Shown here in pieces: positions 1 to 11,403 of a stretch of 64,000 nt of DNA (its first letter is position 1; each line of letters starts with the position of its first letter). The notes under the pieces are model-generated. The model did not search any database. It was not told the origin of the DNA and saw only the letters and a program-made list of their open reading frames with translations. Source of the DNA: Neospora caninum Liverpool. Its lineage: Eukaryota > Apicomplexa > Conoidasida > Eucoccidiorida > Sarcocystidae. The position numbers were made by a program, and so were the translations under genes. Location of the stretch: assembly GCF_000208865.1 (NCBI RefSeq), contig NC_018398.1, positions 6,409,972-6,473,971 on the forward strand. The letters run 5' to 3'.

Positions 1-415
1 ATGGCTTTCGTATCCAGCACCCTTCTAGAGCAGCTTCGATCAAGTACCACGGAGTACACGTTGGGAGCTGTGCGACATCGCCTGTTTAGAACCCGAGCTC
101 GAAATTTAGTGTTGTTGTTCGTTGAAGGGCATAGATATCCGCGTTTAATCTCTTAGATTCCAAACCCTGATTTTGTGAAGGCAATAAGGAATGAGCAAAA
201 CTGTGCGATTATGGGTGATGACGGGCGGTCAACAGAAAACCGACTTCGCTGGCAGCTGCCTGACTTCCACTGATGATGCATGTTAAGCAGTTATTTTGTG
301 TCCTGCTAACAAGGATAGTGAACTTGTTTTTAAACAGTTCTACGTTCTGACTTCGGATGGAACAGCGAAATACACACACCGTGTCGTAGGTGGTGTGCTC
401 AGTACCGATTGACGC
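1..415. other. Left edge, no supported gene
   Basis: The window opens with ATG and an open frame of 51 codons that ends in TAG at 154-156. It is too short and featureless to call a gene. It could be an exon of a gene lying to the left, but the ATG at base 1 may be chance. Nothing else is recognisable before the tRNA. Confidence 0.4.
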
Positions 416-487
416 GCCATCTTAGCTTAGTGGTAGAGCATCGGTCTTGTAAACCGAAGGTCGTGGGTTCGATTCCCATAGGTGGCT
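416..487 (+). tRNA. tRNA-Thr (anticodon UGU), intronless
   Basis: This 72-base cloverleaf decodes ACA threonine codons. The 7-bp acceptor stem pairs 416-422 with 480-486, with one T-G wobble, and T487 is the discriminator base. The D arm contains the A-box-like AGTGGTAGA. The anticodon stem is 441-445 with 453-457, and the loop CTTGTAA places anticodon TGT at 448-450. The T stem 463-467 with 475-479 closes the loop TTCGATT, which gives a standard B box. No intron is present and CCA is not encoded, as is normal for a nuclear gene. No long T-run follows directly, so the Pol III stop is not obvious. Confidence 0.97.
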
Positions 488-1667
488 CTTAGTAGAAGTT
501 ATCTCCTGTGTTGTCGACTCGAATTTCTGTTAGTATGCATATGGTCATGGTGATCAGTGACTACGAAAGTACAGTCGATTGTTATGCATAACAATAGTTT
601 GAGAGCCCACACAGTTAGGACGTAATACTGTCTCCAGCAGAACAGCACCTCCGGATGGTCAGCCTAGCAGAAAAATCTGAAAAAAATCTGCAGAGGGGCT
701 GGAACGCTCCGGAAGCGTCGTTTTTGTTACGCGTCACTGGCAGCAGCCCACTTTCCTCCTCATGTTTGCACGCAAGCGCCAGTTCAAACGGGCAGCTCGT
801 CGCACTTTACTGGTTTTGACGTGTCATTGCATCGTCGAGGATCTGCTAATTTTAGTCACATGATAGCAACGGAGGTAAAGAACTTTGCACAGCTTGTCAC
901 CCCATAAGTTCGACCGTTAACGTACCCTAGATCACAGAGACGAATGTAGGCTGGTATGTCATTCAGCGGGGAGAGGCTCAATTCTGCGCCTTGGTACGTA
1001 TGTGTTCAAGGCGTAAATACCTCTTATCTTCCTTCACCTCCGAAAACTAGTCAGCCTGCATATTGTGATGTTTTATCCTGGGGGACCTCTTGCGCTCAAA
1101 GTAGCCGAAACATTGGGGCACGGCAACTCGAGAATGTGGCCATCATGCACAACACCGTCTGTAGCAAGGGACGTCGGAAATGGGCAAAACTGACAGAGAT
1201 GATTTTGCCTGACTCGAAAAAAGCTAACGTAGCATCAGTCGGGCACGCGCGCTCTTTCAGTAGAACATCAGGTGATAGCTAGGTAACCACAGTCTGTCTT
1301 TGCCGCCTACACACCACGTTGAAGCTGTTATGGCTGTCTGGATGGTGGAGCACGAGTACCCAACTCTTCAAAATGCTAGTGTTGGCTAGACCGGCTGTCG
1401 CCTCTTGGCCCTGAAGCGACCTTGGTTCTTTTTTTTCGTTTAGAGTGCTAGTTTCATGTCGTATCGCAGTGATTCCGCCATGTCTTACTAGTTGCATAAA
1501 TGACGTTCCTTGATTTCTCCAGGGGTTATCGAATTAAACCCATCGATCTTCAGAAACTGGGATGAAATCTGAAAATTCCAAAAAAATATGTGCGCTTTCA
1601 CCAGGAACAGCGTTCCGCAAAGTTTGATGTCAATGCAAGGCAGGCCGATTCTCAGCGTATTCCAAAA
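488..1667. other. Intergenic region, probable 5' leader
   Basis: I see no supported gene. Open frames of about 70-108 codons on both strands lack coding character and several lack an ATG. The last few hundred bases are probably the leader of the F-box/LRR gene. An acceptor-like tract ending CCAG near 1521 could mark a leader intron or a missed upstream exon. Confidence 0.5.
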
Positions 1668-4474
1668 ATGCCTAAACCTCCCAGTGTGTCGCACTGCGTT
1701 TTCCTACCAGGCGGGTCTCGGCTGCACGACAGTACAGCGTTCGGCCCTTTGGGCCCCCAGTGGTGGGGTTACATACTCGCTGCCTATCTTCCACCTTCGT
1801 CACTCTTTACGATCAAGCAGGTCTCCAAGGCATGGAACTCCCTTACAACCAGTCGCTATTACACGCTTCATGCACCGCTCCGGATAACTGAGACGATTCT
1901 GAATCAGCTAGCTTGCGCGACATCGGCGCTATCCACTAGACAAAAGGCTCGCATGGCTCGATACCTCTCGTTACACTGCGGTGATAGCATAACAATTGGC
2001 GTGGCTCGTGACTCAGAAGCTATTCACGACGTCACTCCAAGAATTTTGAACGCAACGGGTCCCGTAAAGCGCATGGCCATTTCGATTGACACTCCCTACG
2101 TCCTCATTGCTAAGTCGCTTCACAGGCTTTTTCTTCGGAGCGTTGATACCCTACTGGATATGAAACTGCGAGGAGTTCGCGTGTCGCAACAACTCAACAG
2201 CATTTGTGCCGAAAAGCAGCGGACCGTCCCATGGATATCGAGTCATATCGAACTTCCTCGACTGCAAATACTTGAAGTTGACGATGTTTCCCTCCTGAAG
2301 CATCTCGTTGCACCCAAGCTGCTTTCTCTGTTTGTGGACTACGCTTCTGCCTCCGAAGGCAGTGACACCGGCAACCAAGAGTCGGAAGAGGATGCCCACT
2401 GTCTATCCCCCGTGTTGTCGAGAGTAGCAAGAGGCATACTACTTGCGTTTCTGTCACGTTCGGGAACGCACCTTGAAATACTAACGCAGGCTGACATCCT
2501 GCCGATTCTGTTTCGCTCTACGCCTCCGATCAACTCTCCAATCAAACGGGCTGACGGCTCCACCATCACAGTGATGAGTCCAGTCGTTTGCCTGCCTAAT
2601 CTTACCTCGCTCGCAGTTTCCGATATCCATCTTCTTCTGTATATTCGGACTATAAATCTGGAGTCGCTCACTGCTTCGGTTCCGGACGTCTCTGCCCTCT
2701 CTTTCTTCAGTCGTTTTCATTCAACCCAGCTCCAGTACTTGGAAATCACCCAACCAAGTAACACTGCTGCTAACACTTCTCACTCCGGCGTGATGGAGGC
2801 TAGCGATGGTTCCCGTCACTTGCGCATTCCACAGCTCACTGGTGCATCATCCACTGGCGGAAGGGGGATTTTGCGTCACAATTCTTCCCCTGTGTCTACC
2901 ATCGCGTGCGGTCGGAGTATGGGCCGACGTTTCGTCAACGAGCAATGCAGCTGCACGCTAATTAGTCCGAAGATTCAGGGAACGGGGTTGGAAATCGATC
3001 GGCGCAGGAGTCGGAATGATCGGGCGTTCAGTCTGCCGTGCCAGGCTGGTAAAGCGTCCCCTCCGGCGGATGCATTGCGGCAAAAAATACATGATTGGAA
3101 TTTGGAGACCCCCACGACCTCGGAGCCTACTGAAAAATGCCTTCCGCAAACGGACCTGAGCTTTGGCCTTCTTCGCGGGCATTTCAGCAACAAGAGAGCA
3201 GAGGCTCTGAATGTATTTCTCCCCCTGTTGTTAGAGCTAACAGTACCTGGTAGCTTCCTCGCGTATCTTTTCTGCCCACGTCTTCAGCGGGTGCTGGTTA
3301 CAGGTCTTTCACATAGAAAGCAAGTTCTGTCATTTATCCAAGATGGCGCTCCACTAGTGGAAGAATTGATTGTCGACAACATAGCAGGAGCAGCGAGCGG
3401 ACAACGCAGCTCGCAGCCGCCGAATAGCCAATCACACGCAGGTGGTTTTGGTGAAATGGAGCATCATGGAATGGCGAAGATGATGGCAAGCAACACGAGT
3501 ACTCCGTACATCACAAAGCCAATCCCACAGTGGCGTTTGCCCAGCCTCCGGACCTATAAGGGTCCTGCGGGGTTACTGGACCTGGATTTGGAATGTCCAA
3601 ATCTAGAGCGTCTCGAGGTACGTCTTCTTCCTATACCGTCTGGAAAACAGTGATCTCTGATTGGCTGCTTCTTGTCGAAACAGCAGCGGCGCTTCAGCTA
3701 AAGGCGTTATCATATCGCCTAGATGTGGGGTCTGATGTATAGAGGATGCAGCCAGTATAGAAAACAGTCTGTGTTTTCACGCCACTGTAAGCACGATATT
3801 GCTCTGTTATCTTGGATCCTGTGGATTTCTGTATGAATTCGTGTTGCTTTCAGGCCACTGATGCAGATTCATCCGGAAGCCTCTCTCGATTTTTATTCAG
3901 TGGTAATTGCCCAGCTCTGCGTCAACTATCTGTCTCCGAGCTGCCCTACGTGCGCGTTGCCAGTTTCTCCTCCTGTTCATATGCTTCAACATCTGATTCA
4001 GATAATGTCGCTTCTTCTATAGCCACCTCGTCGCAGAGAGATGTTCTAGCAAAGAAATCTTGGAACTCCCGAATTTGCTCTAGGGATCTCGGCAGCTTGC
4101 CTCATAAGCTGGATGCACTAATCGTGGAACGACTCAACGTGAAACGCGCTCTGGAATCACTCAGTGAAACTCAGCCAGATCTGGGCTGCAAAAAGGAAGA
4201 AAGCCTGTTACATGCGCTTCTTCGCCAAGTCACTACACTCTCAGTTGGCGAAATCGAAGAAGGCCGAGGGTCACTCCGGCCTTTGCTGGATTCTCTGCCA
4301 ACTCTCACGCATCTTGAGCTACGGAGGCCAGTTGGAATGACAGAGAAGGCATTTCGTGGCTGCTTGCTGTCGACGGGATTCAAGCAGGTTCTGACCTCCA
4401 TGGAAAGCCGGAGTACCACCAAAGAGGCCCGGACATCGGTATTTGAACGCACACTGATGGTGAACCAGAGTTGA
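1668..4474 (+). CDS. F-box-like / leucine-rich repeat protein, two exons
   Basis: Exons 1668-3617 and 3854-4474 (about 856 aa). The donor GAG|GTACGT and an acceptor ending TTTCAG join in phase 0. The ATG at 1668 (AAAAATGCC) is the first in frame; the frame stays open upstream to 1590 without an ATG, so an extra 5' exon is possible. Residues 28-75 resemble an F-box: a hydrophobic stretch, then YLPPSSL, VSKAW and NSL. After this come irregular leucine-rich repeats (LPRLQILEVDD, CLPNLTSLAV, RLQRVLVTGL, CPNLERLE, TLTHLELRRP), broken by Ser/Thr-rich disordered inserts. Such proteins usually act as substrate receptors of SCF-type ubiquitin ligases, with the LRRs binding the target. The F-box match is weak, so it may simply be a divergent LRR protein. 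No signal peptide or membrane segment is seen. Confidence 0.75.
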
Positions 4475-5003
4475 AGAAAGACATGACGACGCTAGACAGT
4501 TCCACGCCCGCATTGGAACTGTTTCCCCACACGGTTGCTGCAGGGATCAAACAGAGGGACCTGAGTGTGAATGGTTGTATGCCGTGCATGCGCAAGTATG
4601 GATGCATACTAATTCGTCACGGCATTCTCAGGATTATCGACTAGCGGTGGGCTATGTTGGCTGGTTTTGAAGGTTGTCATCAGTTAAGTTCCCGTCCACC
4701 TGAACGACAATCTTGACAGTAATTTGTGCCATCTGGAGCTCCAGCTGTGAACCGATTTCATGTTTCCCCGACAGATTACGTCACGAGTTTTTGGATGAAA
4801 CACGAGACTCGTGTGGAACCGAAAAGACATCAAATATGCAATATTTCCTCATCATAGCAAATTTCTCGATAATAACAGCACCCGAAAAGTAATGGGGCAC
4901 CCGGTCCCTCCATCTGGCGTCGGTGTTGCCTATACGCGTAGCCTATGTCGGGCATACCCCTGTCTACTGGTGCTGCCCATTTATAATGTTCCGTTCAAAA
5001 TTG
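4475..5003. other. Convergent intergenic region
   Basis: This is the 3' flank of the F-box/LRR gene (+) and of the HDEL-ending gene (-). No further gene is supported. The short open frames here overlap the neighbouring gene or lack an ATG. Confidence 0.6.
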
Positions 5004-5672
5004 TCAGAGCTCGTCGTGGATCTCCGTCTCCGAGGTGTGAACAGGCACATCAGGTATCCACTGGAACAGTCGCGGCCTTTCTGGGAAGATGCTACTGAGT
5101 TCGCTGTCCGACTTCGTTGTTTTGATTCGATTTCGGGTCAGGAGACTTCTGAGAAAATGTATTAATCTGGCATTGCCTACGATTGGTACGCCGCGTAACT
5201 CCGGTTCTTTCCGCCGTAGTGCAAGATACGCAGTCAATATAAATCGCTCCATGCGCTCCTGCAATTTGTGTACGAGCAATTTTTCATCTACATGATAAAC
5301 GTCCCATATAACGTGCGTTTGGCTCTGTTTTTTGGCAGCGTCGTACTCCTCATCAAATTCAAATTTCGCCGGGGAGAAAACTATTCCGTTGCGTATGATG
5401 TCTGCGATCTCTTCATTGAAGGCAGCTGTGCTGGCAGCATCCTCCCCAGCGAGGCCACTGTCCTGCTGCTCTAGAGCGGAAACATGACAAATCAGACTTG
5501 GGGACGCAACCATATCGGAATACGCGAATTCGCTCAAATAGGATAGATGTGGACACAGAAATACTACGACGGTAAACACTGGTATGTGCATCATAAAGGT
5601 GGACAGGGCATAGCACCGTAGAGGTCGGCCCCAAGGGCCCACGGAGCCGCGGGATTCACGCCGACCCAACAT
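5004..5672 (-). CDS. Secretory protein with C-terminal HDEL, unknown family
   Basis: Intronless 222-aa frame with ATG at 5672 and in-frame ATGs at 5594/5591. A hydrophobic stretch (MMHIPVFTVVVFLCPHLSYL) begins at residue 27, so the true start may be 5594, which would give a classic signal peptide. The last residues are EIHDEL followed by TGA, a canonical HDEL retrieval signal. Signal peptide plus HDEL predicts a soluble ER-lumen protein recycled by the HDEL receptor, whose gene lies at 26.7 kb. The body is mixed and charged (acidic around residues 75-110, then a helix-rich part) with no other membrane segment. I recognise no enzyme motif, thioredoxin CxxC or J-domain HPD. It is convergent with the F-box/LRR gene. 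An unspliced 5' exon cannot be excluded. Confidence 0.75.
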   Translation of the reverse strand: MLGRRESRGSVGPWGRPLRCYALSTFMMHIPVFTVVVFLCPHLSYLSEFAYSDMVASPSLICHVSALEQQDSGLAGEDAASTAAFNEEIADIIRNGIVFSPAKFEFDEEYDAAKKQSQTHVIWDVYHVDEKLLVHKLQERMERFILTAYLALRRKEPELRGVPIVGNARLIHFLRSLLTRNRIKTTKSDSELSSIFPERPRLFQWIPDVPVHTSETEIHDEL

Positions 5673-6822
5673 TGTAGTGACGAGCTCTCATTGACGCGCC
5701 CCGTTAACGATGACCAGCCGTAGCGAACGTTTTACCTTGACAAAGTCAAGTTCAGCTTGCAGCTCGTTCAATCAGGTGAAGAAAATATGCACAGTAGAAC
5801 AATCGCCAGTCCGTGGCGACAAGAAGCCGAGCAGCGGCCGGCAAGACAATCGATTGCGTGAATTCGCCTTAAAACACGCATGCATGGATGTCGTGGTTCG
5901 CCTTAATATTATGTAGAAAAGATGATACAGTGAAAAAAAATAAATGTAAAACCAGTCTCGAGGAGCGGAAAACGGCCGGGAAATGCGCCATCTCAGCTTC
6001 GTTCTTGGTCACTCAAGACCCGTCGATTTCGCACATCCCTCTCGGCACGGACCCTCCACAGCTACGATTCGCTCCGTAAGACTTTCTCTGAAATTGTTCC
6101 TTTAATCCGGAAGATTAGATTCTGTAGCTTACTAGAGTATATGGCAAGTGTTCCAAATCCCCCCTGCAGGGAGGTGTGACTTCCAAAGGGAAAGTCAAAC
6201 GGAACTGCTTTGTATCAGTCCCGCATCCGGCTTGTGCTGGTGTTCCCATCTATGCACGAGCAGCTGTAAAATAGCCGCCAAATTTGTCTGCTGTCGACTG
6301 GGCGATTTTTCTTGCACGGTAGCAGAGGAACGCAGCCCTGGCGGCTCAACGGGCTGTGTGCAGCGCCATGATCGGATTGCGACGCGCCGTTTTTCGAGCT
6401 TAAGCCGGTCCGAGCCACGGTGGGCAACCGCAATGCCTCCCTCTACTTTTCGGTGGCACGGTGGTGCATCCTACCCGGAAGTGCTATCCTGTCCAGCCTA
6501 GTGGTGCCTTTCGTGGTAGTTTGCCCTCTTCTGTCTCTCGAAATCGGTGTGAAAAGGTGTGGCCGTGACGAAGATACGTGAACCTGCGTTTCCGTCATCT
6601 CTGCCTTCTTCATGGTGGCTGCCAGGTGCCTCGAGGAATTGTTTTCTGTTCGTTCGACAGACCACGACAACGCACACGGGAAACAACGGTCTTCCAGTGT
6701 ACAGATTCACCTAGGGACTGTTCCCGTTCACAGGACGAACACCAAGGTTTGATACCGTTTCAGTGCCTGTTTGGTCTTTCCTTCCAATCTGAGGTCGAAT
6801 TGTACTGTCTTGGACTGCAGAA
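5673..6822. other. Intergenic region and RAMP4 leader
   Basis: This is the divergent region between the HDEL-ending gene (-) and RAMP4 (+). No coding sequence is supported. The 300 bases or so before 6823 are presumably the 5' untranslated leader of RAMP4. Confidence 0.5.
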
Positions 6823-7655
6823 ATGGCGGTAAGTCGGAGAAGAACTCTCTGTTCAAAAAGTTTTTTGTACATCCCGGGATAGTGCTGGTTTTTCCGTGCC
6901 CGTCGGTAGGTGATAAGAGTCTTCCCTCTGTATTTGCGTTTTTTTTAAGGTTCCTCACTTTTCCGGTATGCTGGTTTGGTTGGTTCTCACGTGCCTCGAG
7001 AAGTTGTTCCCAGTTTCCTTGTGTCCGCCTACAAAGAAGGAGGTGTGAGCCGGCAGTTATCGTACTCCATTGTCCATCGTTCATTTCTCAGCTCGTCTCG
7101 TCTCCGACCTCAGGGAAGTACTAATCTTGCGTAATTCACACTACGCCTTCTCTACAAAGCATCTGTTCGCCGTCTAGTTTTTGATAAATCTTCGGAGCAT
7201 ATTTTTGTGGTCTTCAACGTGTTATAGGAGTCCGGATCTCCACTAGGAAGGGTCAGGAGTAACCCAGTTGTGTGACTTATTTGCGGTGACGCGTAGGTGC
7301 AAGCGACCGTGTGTCGGATATTAATCAGAGGATTAACTGATCCAGCTTCCAAACAGGTGGAATTGGTGAATGTTACGCCGGTGAAACGCACAACCTCAGT
7401 GTTTGAAACTGCACAATCGGTACTTTGCGTTATCGTGCGTTGGATTACCTGCAGGGCCAGAACAGGAAATACGCAGGCAAGATTTCGCAGTTCGACAAGA
7501 ACATTACCCGCCGTGGCAATGTTCCGGAAAGCCGAATTCGCAGCCAGAATTCGTACCCAGTGGGGCCTCTGATCCTCGCCCTTTTTCTTTTCGTCGTTGT
7601 GGGATCTGCGATTCTCCAGATCATTTTTTCAGCTCAGAGGGGAGCTATTTGGTAG
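6823..7655 (+). CDS. RAMP4: RAMP4/SERP1 family ER translocon-associated protein
   Basis: Exons 6823-6828 and 7455-7655 (68 aa). Exon 2 carries the family core: KNITRRGNV, then YPVGP, then one hydrophobic segment (LILALFLFVVVGSAILQII) close to the C-terminus. That is the layout of RAMP4/SERP1, a tail-anchored protein of 63-68 aa that sits at the Sec61 translocon and stabilises nascent membrane proteins during ER stress. Exon 2 has no ATG. The matching start is ATG GCG followed at once by the donor GTAAGT, so exon 1 encodes only Met-Ala; it joins in phase 0 to the acceptor ending CTGCAG. The resulting length fits the family exactly. The intron is 626 bases. The only doubt is whether a different first exon is used. 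Confidence 0.92.
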
Positions 7656-10600
7656 CGGAGCTTTCAGCCAATTGTTCGGAGGAGTATGTGAAAGAAATGA
7701 AAGCTCGATTTCAGACCGCAGGAGATAGTTGTTTTTTCTGGCGCAACCACCTTACAGCAACGGACAGGAGTATCCGTTTTCTCTCGTCATTGTCGGTTGT
7801 CCGGGACGGTGGCAAGCACCAACTGCAGGCACAGATCGGGTTCATGCGGTTGATAGTCGGCAGGACGGTGTTCGAAAACTCGGGATGTTTCGTATAGTGT
7901 GGAAGATGTGGAGAAACAAGACGGATTAGTGGCAATGGTTCACCTTTTGCACAGGACTGGCTGCCATTTGTTACGAGGAAGCCGTCTTGTTGAACGGAGT
8001 GCCACGTGATGTCAAGTTTTTCGAATGATGCGTTGGCTATCTACACGCAGATTGTTTGGTGTTGGTGTGCAGAACCCTTGAAAACGCCTAGTGGTATCAC
8101 TTCAGCTGACGGTGGTGGTGCTCCAGAAGTTCCCCACAGCGTTCTCCTGTTTCTGTTTGCATTTGGGTTGTCGCTGCGCTTTGTTGGTATTTCTGCCATG
8201 CTGTACCAGCAACTTTGTCCGAACGCCTTAAAAAAACAGCTTATTTCTTCCACGAATGTTGTTGAAGCGTGTACGTCCCTCCCACTTCGACTAGAAGGAC
8301 TACACTGTTCTCTTCAAGCGTGACGTATACGCGAAGGATGTGCGTGACGTGTATACAAAGGACGTCAACGAAACGCGAAAATCCGCTTCCTTGTCAGCAA
8401 GTAGCAGTCTTGGTGAGACAATGTGGGGGAAGATTTCTCTGTTCTTTCAAAATTAGCGAATAGCGTTGAGCTCATAGCCCTGTGGAGCTGACGCTACGGC
8501 GACTATTATCGCCCGTCGTCTCGGCTGCATGTCACCACCAAATAGTAGAGACAACAGAAACTGTGGCTATTTATTTGCCGGACGAGTTCCTATTTTAGCT
8601 GTCTGGTGTACTGTCAACTATCCGTGAGTGGTACATATGGTTTTGTCCCACTTCAGCATCAGTCAGACGAAGTCGTTGGCAGACAGTGTATGCCGATGTG
8701 GGCGTCTGTGAGAATCAGGAGCTTGTGGCGTAGAAAAGAACTAACTGTCTGCCACATTCTTAGGTGCCGTGGTATGTGGAAACCTCGGTCGGGCGAGGGT
8801 GAGACACAAGGTATAGTTCTACTGCGAGGTTTAACATTCCGCTGAGCTTGGCGCATTCCTTGTTATTCTAGCTTCACACCCCTTAAGGGCTATCCTGGTT
8901 CACGCTCAGCTGAGCACGGTGGCTGGTAGCGCAGAGGAGGCTGCCGTTAACTGCGCCGCTCGCCTAGTCGTACACAGTCATAGGGTTGTGTCTACGCTTC
9001 TTTTGCTGAATGGTCAGAACCGCTTCCGAAGGAAACTCCTCACGAAGGACAAATCATACTTGACCGGCGTGTTTATGTCAGCCCCTGGAATCTGGTATTT
9101 TCTGTTGGTCGTGGTGTCAAGTTGTCGGACGCTTCTACTTCAGGTTGTACGACTACATGTTTTGCTTGTTACCCTACCTGTAGCACCCAGCAGACACGAT
9201 CCACCGCTCTGGAATACAGCACACCAGTGCTGGACTGCACCCTGACTGCCATAATGTTGCGAGTCAGCTGGTCGCTGTTTCTGTTGCAAATCCTAACGAG
9301 TTCGGCAGGTGCTAGTAGTGTCGTTTGAGGAAGCACGATAAAAATTGTGTTCTGTTGCTGGCTTGTAAGTCTGGGTGAATTCTGTTATGTAGGGGTGACC
9401 AGCGCACAAGTCTGCCGAAAAAGTGGGAACATGCGCAATTCTTTGGTCGTATAGAGGGGCAAGACACAGCTATGACATGGCCAAACGAATACACTGGCTA
9501 AACTGGCAGTGTGACAGCCCTCTCCCGGAGGAAGACGTGCTTATACAGACTGATCACGGTCGACGCCTGGAGGGGATTCTTTTCGGAGCGAACATCAGGT
9601 CTACGAAAGAATGCTGACACATTGCCAATAAACGCGGGGGCAGGAGAAATATTAGGTTATCATACTCTACCGTGTATGATCTTAACGTCCTTCTCGGTCC
9701 TTTTGTTGCATGGACGCTCTAAACTGGGTTCCGACTCTTTGCTTACCGCTGAGATGAAAGAAGCTCATGTTAGAGTATGATATACGAAACTGCTGCGCAG
9801 TCCCAATCATTGACGATGATCGATCCAGTGACTACCATAGAAGCAGGCATGTAGCCTCAGACGGTCTGGATTTACAACAGTTTTACCTTTATCAAGGATG
9901 GATGCCAGTGGAGATCAAATTGGTAGATACCTCGAACATCCACTACAGCCACAACGAATCTGAAATGTGGTGAACTCGTCCCGCCTCTCACCACGATGCC
10001 CGTTAACAAGCCCGATTCGATGCCTCTCAATTCATATCATGAAACGTCTGGATCTGCTGTTGTGTATAGTGTGCCGATATGCGTTTGGAATGTGATAAGG
10101 CCAGTGTAGGTAGTGTGCGTGACCCACGTGTTTCATGAGTGTGATTTTGCTTGTATAGGGAACGTTCCCTGTGCCGTGCTGGTTTTGGTTCCTCTTTTTT
10201 TAGTTATTTGAGAAGCCGCCGAACTACTCAGCCACTTGAAACTCATCCTTAACAAATGTTCCAGTGTGGGAGCGCGACTTACAACGCGAGGTTCTGTCAG
10301 AAGGCGTCAGACTCGAAAGAGGATAGTGAAGCGACCCCACTGCGCTGGTTTCGATGACGCGGTGACACCTGGTGACACCTGCAGAGCATCGGCACCAGTT
10401 TTGTGGCTCTCAACCACGGATGGTCACTCATCTCCAAAAGGAAACGGTCGCTGTGAAGGCTAGTGCAACGACAATATGGGAACGCTTTCTGGACCACTTT
10501 TTCGCCAGACTCGCCCACCACAGTTCTACATAGCGCCTGAACGCTCCCTACCAGAAGGTTAGCTGGGAGGGCGTCGCCAGCCTTCGTAGCCTTGAACTCC

Positions 10601-11403
10601 TCAAGTAAAGTTTCTAGGTAACACCATGGCCATACGCACCTCACCTCATTTTCATGCTAGCACAAACTGTTGTGACTTTGGGTGGTGTAAAAAGCCTTCC
10701 TCCACTTACTAAACAGGTGCCACGACAACGAGAATCCAAGAAGTGTATCCTGTGCAGGCACTGCGACGCCGCGCCCCTTTGCGGAAATAGACTGTTTCGC
10801 GGGGCTGCACATGGGCAAGGCTCTTGTTTCTTGTAGTCTGTCCTTAAAAGAGTAATAATAATAGACGAAGCCACGGCGAGAAAGGGGCATCCACAGCGGG
10901 CACCCTACCACTTGGCGTATCGGTGGTGTTAATTTGTAGCAGGGTGCCTGCCGTGTACCTGGTCGCGAAGCCAATCTGGACAACACCCTTGCGTGTCTCA
11001 AACGTGAACGCCGCAATTCCCTCTCCCGATGTTACTCTCTCTAGACACGTTATCTGTCTAATAAGGCAGGGAGTGAAAGGTGTTTTCGACGATTCTTCTT
11101 CAAGTTTTTGTCGTTCTGCTGTACCTTTCTTACAAATCGCCCGTCCCACCGACAGACCTGCCTCCTTTTAACTTTCAAGTGACTTTGGACCTTGGATTTG
11201 GAAAAGCGAAACGATGGTCACGGTATATCAAATTTAAACAACAATTAAAAATAGTATCAATGAGATAGGAAACTCATTGTGTTGACGTTTTTCTGGAAGT
11301 AGTGATCTTGCCCTGTTTCTTCGAGACTGATTTTGCTTCCCGTCGTCAGCAACCGCCACATCGAAGCGGCGCTCCTGTGAGTACGGAATTTGAGCCAGTC
11401 AAC
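7656..11403. other. Long interval without a supported gene
   Basis: The start is probably the RAMP4 3' UTR. Open frames around 8006-8323, 8919-9328 and 10844-11171 are short, exist on both strands or start without ATG, and I could not link them by splice phase. A 10-base tandem (GGTGACACCT twice) sits at 10361-10380. The right end is likely the leader of the gene starting at 11404. Confidence 0.45.

Noticed and set aside
1..156. 51-codon open frame starting at base 1
   Set aside because: Too short, no recognisable features, and its start coincides with the arbitrary window edge.
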